64,000 bases of DNA, taken from Cristatella mucedo (lineage: Eukaryota > Bryozoa > Phylactolaemata > Cristatellidae). This document shows, in pieces, positions 33,801 to 44,532 of the stretch. A program made the translations under genes and the position numbers. The stretch's first letter is position 1, and each line of letters starts with the position of its first letter. Below the pieces are notes generated by a model, which saw only the letters and a program-made list of their open reading frames with translations, made no database searches and was not told where the DNA came from. The stretch covers positions 5,822,501 through 5,886,500 of the forward strand of contig WPIO01000002.1 in the NCBI GenBank assembly GCA_009760855.2. The letters run 5' to 3'.

Positions 33801-36800
33801 ATAATTACTGAACGCTGTGGACAAGTGCAGTGTTTGTTTCAATCCATTTTCTTGGTGTCACGATCAATAAACGTAAAGGTGAGCCATTGTAACACGCTCG
33901 CCTAACGTCACAGCAACAAGCACTTGTGTAGACTAGGAAAGGAGGTGTGAAAGAACAATTTGGCCATAAGTAATTACCTAATACTGCGGACGAGTATAGT
34001 AATTGTCTCATTGCACTTGCTTGCCGTCGCGGTCAGGAAATGTGAAATTAAGCCATACTAACTAGCCCACCTAAATTTGTTGCGACTAGTTCAGGTGCAG
34101 ACTCGGATGCTTGTTCGACACCATAATGCAAATGCGGCCAAACGTGCTGACAGACTACTGTAGACGAGTATAGTGTACGTCTCCGTGATATTGCAGCCGT
34201 CTAGATTAGTAAAGATGAGCCAAGGTAATTAGCCAGCCTAAAGTCATTCGACAGGCCCGGTTGCGACTTGGAAGCTTGAACGACTGCATATCAAGGCCGA
34301 CCGGGCTTAACGACCACTCTGGAACACTACAGTGTATGTTTCTGTGCACTTGCTTTCTGTCTAGATTAGGGAAAGGAAAGGGAAAGGAAAGCGATACTAA
34401 CATGCCAGCTAAACGTCATAGCAACAAGCCCTTTTGCAAATTAAGAAGGGAATGTGAGGATGTACCTTAGTCATCCATAGTTATTTAAACACCGTGGACA
34501 AGTACTGGGTAATTTTTACTGCATTTGCTTGCCGTCTACATCAGGTTGACAGCTTAACGTCATGGCAACAAACCTGTGTGCAGACTAGGAAGGAGGCATG
34601 AAATTATTACTTAGCTGTAGGTGATTACTGATCACTGTGGAAGTAGACAGTTTACGTTTCTTTTTACTTGTTTGCCGTCTCGATTTTTAAAGGTGAATAT
34701 GACCCATGTTAACTTACCAGCTTAAATTATTGCAACAAGCCCTGGTACTGACAAGTGTGCTTGTTCGACACCGTAATGCGGCCGAATGTATGTGCCGAAA
34801 ACTATGTATGGATACAGCCTATATTTCACTCTAATTTCTTGCCTTCTAGATCAGCAAATGTGAAGGGTAGCTGTGCTTACATGCCAGATAAACGCCATTG
34901 CAACAAGCCCTTGTGCAGACTAGGTGGGTGGTGTGCAAGTACACTTTGGCCTTAACGTATTTACTGAGTACTGTGGACTAGTGCAGTGTTTGTTTTATTA
35001 CACTCGCTTTCTGCCTCGATCAATAAACATGAAATTGAGCCATTATAACTAGCCAGCCGCAAATCGTCACGACCAGCCCTGGTGCTGACAAGTATGCCTT
35101 TGCGATAGCACAATGAGGCCGAAGGTGATTACAGACCACTGTGAACGAGTACAGCCTACGTTTAACTCTACATTTTCCAGTCTAGATCAACAAAGGTGAA
35201 GGGGACCGTGCTAGCATGCCTGCCCAGTGTCATTGCAACAAGCGCTTATGCATACTGGGAACGAGGTGTGAAAGTAAAACTTAGCCATAAGTAATTAATA
35301 ACACTATCGACGAGTACAGTGTCTGTCTCATTGCACTTACTTGCTGTCTCAATGACGGAAGCTGAAATTGAACCGTGCTAACTAAGCAGCCGAAAGTCGT
35401 AGCGACTAGTCCAGATGCCGACTCGGATGCTTGTTCGACACCATAATGCGGCCAAACGTGCTGACGGACCACTGCAAACGAATACAGTGCAGATTCAGTG
35501 CAAACCTCAGTGCAGTTGCAGCCGTCTAGATCAGGAAAGGTGAGCCATGTTAACTTGCCAGCCTAAAGCCGTTTCGACAATCTCTGGGTGGGACTGGGAC
35601 GCTTGTGCGATTACTTAACGTGGCTGAACGTGCTTAACGACCATTGTGGGACAGCACAGTATATGAATCTATGCACTTGCTTGCTTTCTAGATCAGGAAT
35701 GGAGAAGGGAAGCGATGCTAATATGCCAGCACAACACCATGGCAGCGAGCTCTTTACCACACTAGTAAGGGGCTGTGAAAGTATTACTTAGCTATATTTA
35801 ATTACTGAACGCTGTGGACGAGAACAATGTATTTCCCGTTGCACTTGCTTGCTGTCTCGATCAGGAAAGATGAAGGACAACCATGTTACCTGGCCACCTG
35901 AAAGTCATTACGACAAGCCCCGGTGCAATCTTGGATGCTTATGCGACAGTGTAGCTTGGCTGAACGTTTTTTACAGACCACTGTGGTACAGTACAGTGTA
36001 TGTTCCTGTGCACTTGCTAGCTGTCTAGATCAGGAATGTTGAAGGGGAGCTATGTTAAAGTGCTAGCCCAACGTCATACCAACATACCCTCTTGTAAATA
36101 GGGAAAAAGATGCGAAACTATAACTTAGCCATACGTAATTACTGAACACTGTGGACGAGTAGAGTGAATGTCTTTTAGGACTTGCTCGCCATCTCAAATA
36201 GGAAAGGTTAAGGTGAGCCATGATAACTAGCCAGCCGAAAGTCATTGCGAGATGCCCTGGAGCGAATGTGGATGGTTGTGTGAAAGTATAATTGAGACCG
36301 TGTAATTACCGAACGTTTCTTGTAAGTAAAGTGCAAGCTTCACTGCCTTCGCTCGCCCTCTTGATCGTGAAAGGTAAACGTGAGCTAGGCTAATTATCCT
36401 TTCCTAAGCCTCAAACACAAGCACGGGTGCCAACTAGGAAGCGTGTATGAAAGTATAACTCAGCTCCATGTTATTGCCGATTACTATTGAGGAGTAGAAG
36501 AAACGTTTCTTTGCACTTATTTGCTGTCTCGATTAGGAACGGCAGATGTGAGCCATATTACCTAGTATTACCAACGCAATTGTCACCAGCCCTGTTGGCG
36601 ACCAGAAAGCCTGTTTGAAACCATAACTCAGCCGAAGCACTATTCAAACACTGCGGAAAAGTACAGGGTAGGTCTTCTAGCAGCTGCTTGTCGTCGAGAT
36701 CTAGCAGCTGCTTGTCGTCGAGATCAGGAATGGTGATGGTGAGCCATATTAACTAGTCAGCCAGTCGTCATTGCTAAAATCCTAGTGCCGACAAAGAAAC

Positions 36801-36935
36801 ATGCGTGACAGTTCAACTCGGCCACACCTAAGTATGCTGTGGCAAGTGTGTAGAGTGCAGGTTTCATTGCACGTGCTTGCCGTCGCAATCAGAAAAGTCG
36901 AAAGTTAGCCATATTTACTACCATATTTACTTTTT
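30900..36935. repeat. ~166 bp satellite array, about 36 diverged monomers of two classes
   Basis: A landmark close to GCCGTCTAGATCAGGAAAGG recurs about every 160-172 bases from 31,050 to 36,880. Each monomer also carries ACCACTGTGGACGAGTACAG and TTGCACTTGCTTGC. Two classes differ in the middle. Class A has GACTAGGATGCTTGTGCGAC followed by ACCGTAATGCGGCC. Class B has AGACTAGGAAGGAGGTGTG followed by AAAGTATAACTTAGCCATA. The classes are interspersed, partly alternating. Divergence between monomers is substantial, so the array is old and no longer well homogenised. No conserved reading frame runs through it, and frames of up to about 106 codons are incidental. Confidence 0.95.
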
Positions 36936-38119
36936 CCTGAATGGTATTTTTATTTATTTGGTTACAGAAGGCCTTCAACCCTTTTAAACAAGCAACAAAA
37001 GGACACTACGGAAAAGTCATTGCGAAGATACAGAAAATGCAGGCTAAGTAAGCAGCTAGCTGGAAAGGGGATCCGCTTGCCTGCTTAATCTTCCCTCAAC
37101 GTGCATTGTGTTATACTTAACAGTTCGCTTTTAGCTTTAAGCTAGTACGATCATAAGATTGTATTTACATCATTTTATGATTTGATTCCTGTCACAAACT
37201 CTTTTCAAATTAATTGCTGGTGCTCGGTAGAGGTCCAACTTTTCCACTTTGAGCATCGGGTATTTGCTTTATGCAATTGCGTGACTTCTAAACCCCGTCG
37301 TTAGCAGACCGAAGGAACGGCGATTGCCAGCCTTAACAAAAGACTGCTATGTTCGACTTGAGCGTCTGCCAGACCTAGCCAACTGAACCTGACGGACCAC
37401 AATTTCTCTAAAAAGTAAGTATCTTGGTCGTGGGATTTGTGCGATAAGTCCAGCGATGAAGGCAGTTGGATTGCCGATAGCAATAGACCTGGCTCCTGGT
37501 ATTTACCCCTCAGCTAACCAAGTACTTGAAGCCTAGCAGCTTGAAATAAAGCACTAACCAAAAAATAGTGCTCGGTTGTTGCACTTTCTTCGTTGCTTCT
37601 AAATGTTCATCTGTTCGTACTTAGTGCACGAGCATCTCTTCCTAGTATAGCAAAACTTTTTCTAATCTGACCACACTGGGTCGATTAACTTATCCTCCTG
37701 CAAGGATTCTTAAGAAACTCAGACAATATAATTCATTAAAAATCTATCTGCCTTAGACTCTCGAAGCTGTGGGTCGGAAAGATGATATTGTGTTTTTCAT
37801 CGATTAGTTCTACCCAGAAATGTATCCTGTAAACTCAGCAAGTCGGAAAGTAGGCCAACAATGAAACTGCCATTACTTTTTATTTCAATAGTGTGCTATT
37901 GGCTCTTGGTGGCTAGGACACCTAATTGGCAGCCTCAGTTGAACATGGTAATCCTCGACTTCTGTATTTGTAATGAATTACAAACGAACGGAGACATACC
38001 AACGTACTAGTCTCTGTTGAATGCTACTGATGAAACTCTGCAACTGAAAAAAAGCCTGACGAATCGAGCAGGTATCAGCTTAAGGTTCAAGACATTAAAT
38101 GACCAACCTTGTTTACCTA
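36936..38119. other. No recognised gene
   Basis: AT-rich sequence beyond the right end of the satellite. Only short random frames were found. Confidence 0.45.
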
Positions 38120-38525
38120 TACCTCGTACAAACCTCACTCAAATCCTTTCGAGATCGCGCATTTAGTTCGTATGCTCCCAAAGCCTGGAACTCACTCCCA
38201 AATTGCGTCACGACATCCCCCGACTAGACCATATGAAAAAACGTTAAACTTAAACCTAAACTTTATAAAAATGCACCTATTTATGACACTATTTAGTGGG
38301 TCTCTGTGATTTGTCCTTTATGTGCTTATGTGTGCTGACACTATGCATGCTGCCACTGACCACACTTGCATGCTGACCGTCACCCTAACCATGTTATTCA
38401 TGTTGTTTATCAAGCACGATATCTTGACCATTTGACATTGTTTCCTTTGCAGAAAATGCAAAGCACCTTGAAAGAGATTGAATTCTCCGAGGGCGCTTTA
38501 TCAAATGCATTATTATTATTAACAT
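38120..38525 (+). pseudogene. LINE-A copy 3: ORF2 C-terminal end, 3' UTR and ATT tail
   Basis: The fragment begins in the block corresponding to LKSFGDRAFSSYAPKAWNSL (here AAATCCTTTCGAGATCGCGC, then TATGCTCCCAAAGCCTGGAA). It continues through the ATTTAGTGGGTC segment and ends with AAAGAGATTGAATTCTCCGA, GGGCGCTTTATCAAATG and TTATTATTATT. It is heavily 5'-truncated. Confidence 0.85.
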
Positions 38526-40682
38526 TATAATAATTTAAACAAAGAACCTCTAATTCTAGCCTACGTCGACCAGAACTGTGCCTGGAACATTTCCGTGATC
38601 AAGTATAATTTGGATATTAAATAGCCTACAGCTCACGGTCACCTTAAGTAGATTTGTAGCTGCCCATAATATCCATCGGCACTCTACTTTGCCTGCCAAT
38701 TTTGGGTTGCAGCCATGGCCACCGTGAGAGAGAGCAGTAGCTGCTGCAGTAGGAAGTGCCTGGTACCTTTTATTTTAAGCACTAAAGGCTAAGTGCCATG
38801 CCTGCTCGCATAGCTGGTCCTATAATGATTTCGGATTTCTGCACGAAATTATCCTTATTTTGAAAGCAACAGAAGTACGGGCAATGCTACGCCATTCTTA
38901 GAAACAGCAGCAACTATTCCCATTTAACTAGAAAGAAATTGCAGTTGCAGCTATGATGAAACCGTGTACGGTCTTCTGCGAGACATCAGAATGGTACGGA
39001 AATCACTATTCCGTTATATTGACATCACAACAAAATTTATTGCTGAGTCAGCAGCTGCTTTTCCTTTTATGTATGCTAAGCATGCTGTAGTTTTTTCCAT
39101 TGCTGCCTTGTATTCGAGGATCGCTTTTTGAAGTAAAATGTATGATTAAAAAATTTACGATCTCACCTTAAAAATACTTTCAAAAATAATAAAAAAATTA
39201 ATAATATTCCTTAGTCGATTCGAGAATCCTTAGCTGATTTTCCCAAAAGCCATTTTTTAAACCAGGATAAAAGTTACTTTGACGTTTACAGGCTATCAGA
39301 CGGTCATCAAAACAGCTATGGTTACATCAAAATATAGATAGTATTGCCCTTGTTCCTGCTAATTTGCATGCCAATCGTTCCATTAGTATTTGAGAAATGG
39401 CAATAAATGTGCTGGGAGGAAGATAAATCCTATAGGGGTGGGCATAATTCCCAACCTCTCAGCTATATACAAAATTCCCCCTGAATAAATATCACCGTGA
39501 ACTAGCTTGGGGATGTATGCTGTCTAAAATGAGAGTGTTTACTATTACTGAACCCATTGCATTGCTGAAGCCTTCGTGAATAGATAGTTGGTTATTTTTT
39601 AGCACGGAAAAGTTCGGAGTAAAATGAAACATTTTTTCTCAAAATGGTTCCTGAACCTAAACAGGCCAGTTCCCTGAACAGCAGCTATCGATCAGCACAA
39701 AATTGCCACCAAACTTTAGCTACATACCAGGCTCTGAAAGCTTCTACTTTCGTTGTTTGTTGCCTACCTAGCCCCTCATTCATTTCTCCCTGTGTCATTC
39801 TGCTGTGGCTATGGGGTTAGCTTCTTATGCACAAGCCCCCTTGACACCTGTTCTTTGACTAGATGGTATACAAGACGAGGTGTAGAGATCTTGAGGGCTG
39901 GCGAGATCTATCTGAATTTGGTGTTGCTGGGATCTAGGGTAATGGTTGGGTAAAGACTAGGCTTTTCTTCTAGACTGCTGAGATTTTGCAGCCAGGACTT
40001 CCGACGCTGGGCTTCTAGGGACCAGCTCAAGAGTGGATATACTAAGACGGCTTATTCTTTTATAGCCCATGAACACAGTAAAAAAGGCCAGATATTTTCA
40101 GGGCTCTCTTAACCCACGATTACTCTTTAGATCTGCTTGCTCTGGCATCGAAACCATCTTCAAAATGCAATCCTGATTCCATCACTGGCTAATCCAAACT
40201 GCTCTTCACAATGCATTGTTAGTACAATGACCTCAGCAACGGATGTCAATTAGTTTGGCTGGCTTTGCCTTTGGTACATCAGCGACACCAATCTTTGTGA
40301 AGAATCAGGGTGGGTGATTGTGGCACAAACGGCGTGCCCAACTATCCCAATTATAGTCATTTGGCTGCTGAAGCTCACTCTGTCTTTCTCTATCTACAAG
40401 GTTCTCCAAAAGTATTTATGCACCTGGTCCATTGATTTTAGTTCGGTTGTCTAAAATGCCAGCATTCAAGTAGGTCATTAAACTATAATAATTATTAAAG
40501 TGTAACAATCTGTCAGTGTAATTTTGCACTAAGTTTCAGTTTTCCACTTAGTAAATAAATGCAATCGTCGAAAACTGAGTCAGCCGTTCGCATGTAAACA
40601 GATGAAGAGGCGAGGTTACATGACTACCCACCCCTTCATGGAATCCATCCAGCAGAACCAATTTTTTGGCCCATTTCGTGTC
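38526..40682. other. No recognised gene
   Basis: AT-rich sequence with only short frames. A minus-strand frame starting at 40,910 inside the palindrome extends out to 40,548. It is open but has no family features, apart from two CxxC-like cysteines near its start. Confidence 0.4.
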
Positions 40683-42591
40683 TTGTAAAGACATATATTG
40701 CTTTGCTATGGCTCGGAGCACCTGTTTCGAGCCACTAGGATTTTGAACAGTCATATTTTTGCACCAGTGCCTTCGCATGCAGGTTATGAGACTTCGAAAT
40801 AGCTTTTGAAGATGCTGCAATCTAGGTTGGTGTATTTTATTTGGGGTAAGACCACATGAACGACATAGAGAGATGTCAAGTATTTGACCAGCTGCAGAAG
40901 GACCCATCATCCCTGGTAATATTTTGTTGGAGCAGGGACCACGTACATGAACTTCGGATTTGGCTCAAATGCCATTCTTATTATTGAGACTATTGTTTCC
41001 ATTAGTATGGCTTGCTAGAGAATGATGCAATGTGTAGCTGACGTAGCTCTGACTTGATCCGATATTTTTTCACATCTCTGCCACTAGTACGATCTAAGGA
41101 ATCATTGGGTCAAGAGTATGGAATGACATTCTGTGAAGCGCCTAGAATAAGATTGAGTTCTCTGAGGGCGCTTTATTAAGTGCGTTATTACTATTATAGT
41201 GATTACAATAAGTTGGTACGGTTGATCAGAAAATGTTGGCTGCTGTCTAAATGTAACTGGAAAATAGACATTGGTTGTTACCAAAAATTGTGGTACTTAT
41301 GGAAAAATTATAGGGAGAAGGCGGTATTATTGCGCACTAAGTTGAGTTGAAAACATCAAAGTAGCATTTGGTACAGAGAGACAGTTAGCTGCTTTTTATT
41401 TCCTACAGCAATAGTCACAGCGTAGTTCATGCTGGGATTTTTGTATCGCTTTTTGCTTAAAATGTTGAAACAGACAAGCTGCACACGTGTTTGCTTGTAT
41501 AGTTGCAATGCGCCATAGCATTCTGTTTTTTAAATATTCACTTGCATCACTACTGTATCTAGTGGCCGTTTTAGATGAGCTATGCAGATACGGTCTAATC
41601 CTTTACAAGTAAAGCCGGCTAATAAACATGAGCATACGATAAATGTGCTAGATCACTGCACCATGCACAAAGAGTTTTTAGCAATGCCTGTGCCACAACA
41701 ATCGCCTACAGTCAGCCAGTCGGTGTTGCAGTGATATTAAGGTTGTCATGGTTAATAGCCAAAGATATGTGCTCAGGGGCATATTCACTGGTTACTTAAT
41801 TCATCGGTTTGAGACGGTGCTGCTATGGTTACCATTTGATTCATTGTATGATTTCTCTACCTGCATTCGTTGGCTGATGGGGCTGCTTATCGTGGCCTTT
41901 CTGCTTGTCGTTTGGACTGCAATTTATCTCCAAAACGACAATTCTTAAGCCAATGATGAACTAAGGTACCCGAATGTATCCTTGACCTGTTAAGGCCAGC
42001 ACCTGTCATTGAGACTTCTGGTACGCGACCACAACATAGCGCTAGTTGCACACCGTTCTGAGGCTACAAGAGTGGTTTTGAAGGCGCTGCACGGACGGCC
42101 GTAAAAACCTAGAAATCGCGAGGCAGCTGTCAACCTCAGAGGTTAATGCTAGAAATATTGTTAGGAAACCTCTGGACTATGGGAGCGCAGAGGTACTCCA
42201 GTGATCAAATCACCCTTGACTAACTTCTCCACGTGAGTAGTAACTTTTGAAGAATAGTAGATCTGGGGATATATATATATATATATGTCATAACATACCT
42301 AGATGTGTCGGCTTGCATGTTGTCTTACTCATCTATTTTGGCAAAAGTACATGTTCTTGCTGCCCTAGGTGACTGGCTTGTCATATATTGTCGTAATAGA
42401 CTGCATTAACCAGTGGCAGTCATCGAACCAGGATGCTACTGAGATGCACCTACCTTTGGGGTTAAATAATACAGGGAAGAATGTTATCTACCCTCTCCTG
42501 CTTCCCCTGCATTGGCCAACGTAGGCAAGGTGACATCTATTATATACATCAGAGTACCACCCTCTCTGTCACACCTTGAAATGACTGCAAA
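40683..42591. repeat. Left arm of giant inverted repeat (palindrome)
   Basis: The reverse complement of this ~1.9 kb segment reappears at 42,632-44,532 almost base for base. Differences I could see are two homopolymer length changes (5 versus 7 bases, near 41,433 and 41,285), an 8 bp insertion near 42,449, a ~5 bp difference near 40,703, and several single substitutions (for example near 40,813, 40,856, 41,361 and 41,648). The arm contains a LINE-A tail in plus orientation near 41,125-41,195 and a TA microsatellite at 42,270. Short frames of 60-120 codons are mirrored in the other arm. One (41,748-41,948) has a hydrophobic run, LLIVAFLLVVWTAIYL. None matches a known family, and no transposase or polymerase was seen. 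Confidence 0.95.
41125..41195 (+). repeat. LINE-A 3' tail inside palindrome arm
   Basis: The segment reads GTGAAGCGCCTAGAATAAGA and TTGAGTTCTCTGAGGGCGCT, then an ATTA-type tail, matching the end of LINE-A. Its mirror image lies at about 44,023-44,092. Only the last bases of the LINE are recognisable. Confidence 0.8.
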
Positions 42592-42631
42592 CATACCTAG
42601 ATGTGTCAGCCTGCCTGATAAGCATTAATAT
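42592..42631. other. 40 bp spacer at the centre of the palindrome
   Basis: The unpaired centre begins CATACCTAGATGTGTCAGCC. This repeats, with two changes, the arm sequence at about 42,294-42,316 in the same orientation. The spacer is therefore partly a second copy of a stretch ~298 bp to the left, as expected if the turn-around arose by slippage or template switching. Confidence 0.8.
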
Positions 42632-44532
42632 TTTGCAGTCATTTCAAGGTGTGACAGAGAGGGTGGTACTCTGATGTATATAATAGATGTCACCTTGCCT
42701 ACGTTGGCCAATGCAGGGGAAGCAGGAGAGGGTAGATAACATTCTTCCCTGTATTATTTAACCCCAAAGGTCTCAGTAGCATCCTGGTTCGATGACTGCC
42801 ACTGGTTAATGCAGTCTATTACGACAATATATGACAAGCCAGTCACCTAGGGCAGCAAGAACATGTACTTTTGCCAAAATAGATGAGTAAGACAACATGC
42901 AAGCCGACACATCTAGGTATGTTATGACATATATATATATATATATCCCCAGATCTACTATTCTTCAAAAGTTACTACTCACGTGGAGAAGTTAGTCAAG
43001 GGTGATTTGATCACTGGAGTACCTCTGCGCTCCCATAGTCCAGAGGTTTCCTAACAATATTTCTAGCATTAACCTCTGAGGTTGACAGCTGCCTCGCGAT
43101 TTCTAGGTTTTTACGGCCGTCCGTGCAGCGCCTTCAAAACCACTCTTGTAGCCTCAGAACGGTGTGCAACTAGCGCTATGTTGTGGTCGCGTACCAGAAG
43201 TCTCAATGACAGGTGCTGGCCTTAACAGGTCAAGGATACATTCGGGTACCTTAGTTCATCATTGGCTTAAGAATTGTCGTTTTGGAGATAAATTGCAGTC
43301 CAAACGACAAGCAGAAAGGCCACGATAAGCAGCCCCATCAGCCAACGAATGCAGGTAGAGAAATCATACAATGAATCAAATGGTAACCATAGCAGCACCG
43401 TCTCAAACCGATGAATTAAGTAACCAGTGAATATGCCCCTGAGCACATATCTTTGGCTATTAACCATGACAACCTTAATATCACTGCAACACCGACTGGC
43501 TGACTGTAGGCGATTGTTGTGGCACAGGCATTGCTAAAAACTCTTTGTGCATGGTGCAGTGATCTAGCACACTTATCGTATGCTCATGTTTATTAGCCGG
43601 CTTTACTTGTAAAGGATTAGACCGTATCTGCATAGCTCATCTAAAACGGCCACTAGATACAGTAGTGATGCAAGTGAATATTTAAAAAACAGAATGCTAT
43701 GGCGCATTGCAACTATACAAGCAAACACGTGTGCAGCTTGTCTGTTTCAACATTTTAAGCAAAAAGCGATACAAAAAAATCCCAGCATGAACTACGCTGT
43801 GACTATTGCTGTAGGAAATAAAAAGCAGCTAACTGTCTCTCTGTACCAAATGCTATTTTGATGTTTTCAACTCAACTTAGTGCGCAATAATACCGCCTTC
43901 TCCCTATAATTTTTCCATAAGTACCACAATTTTTTTGGTAACAACCAATGTCTATTTTCCAGTTACATTTAGACAGCAGCCAACATTTTCTGATCAACCG
44001 TACCAACTTATTGTAATCACTATAATAGTAATAACGCACTTAATAAAGCGCCCTCAGAGAACTCAATCTTATTCTAGGCGCTTCACAGAATGTCATTCCA
44101 TACTCTTGACCCAATGATTCCTTAGATCGTACTAGTGGCAGAGATGTGAAAAAATATCGGATCAAGTCAGAGCTACGTCAGCTACACATTGCATCATTCT
44201 CTAGCAAGCCATACTAATGGAAACAATAGTCTCAATAATAAGAATGGCATTTGAGCCAAATCCGAAGTTCATGTACGTGGTCCCTGCTCCAACAAAATAT
44301 TACCAGGGATGATGGGTCCTTCTGCAGCTGGTCAAATACTTGACATCTCTCTATGTCGTTCATGTGGTCTTATCCCAAATAAAATACACCAACCTAGATT
44401 GCAGCATCTTCAACAGCTATTTCGAAGTCTCATAACCTGCATGCGAAGGCACTGGTGCAAAAATATGACTGTTCAAAATCCTAGTGGCTCGAAACAGGTG
44501 CTCCGAGCCATAGCATTATATGTCTTTACAAA
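42632..44532. repeat. Right arm of giant inverted repeat (palindrome)
   Basis: This is the mirror of 40,683-42,591. Homology ends near 44,532, in TATGTCTTTACAA. Beyond it the sequence (AACGCTGAAGGCTCGAAGCA) differs from the left flank, and no target-site duplication is visible. Just outside and inside the end, GGCTCGAAACAGGTGCTCCG and GGCTCGAAGCAAGCACTTCG form a short imperfect direct repeat. The mirrored minus-strand frame is cut at the junction here (76 codons against 120 on the left). Confidence 0.95.

Noticed and set aside
30900-36935. Possible CRISPR array, because of regular ~166 bp spacing
   Set aside because: The whole unit is repeated, not short repeats with unique spacers. There are no cas genes and the context is an animal genome. 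It is a satellite.
41748-41948. 66-codon frame with a hydrophobic segment, present in both palindrome arms
   Set aside because: Its presence in both arms follows from the duplication and is not evidence of selection. No family match, and the frame is short.
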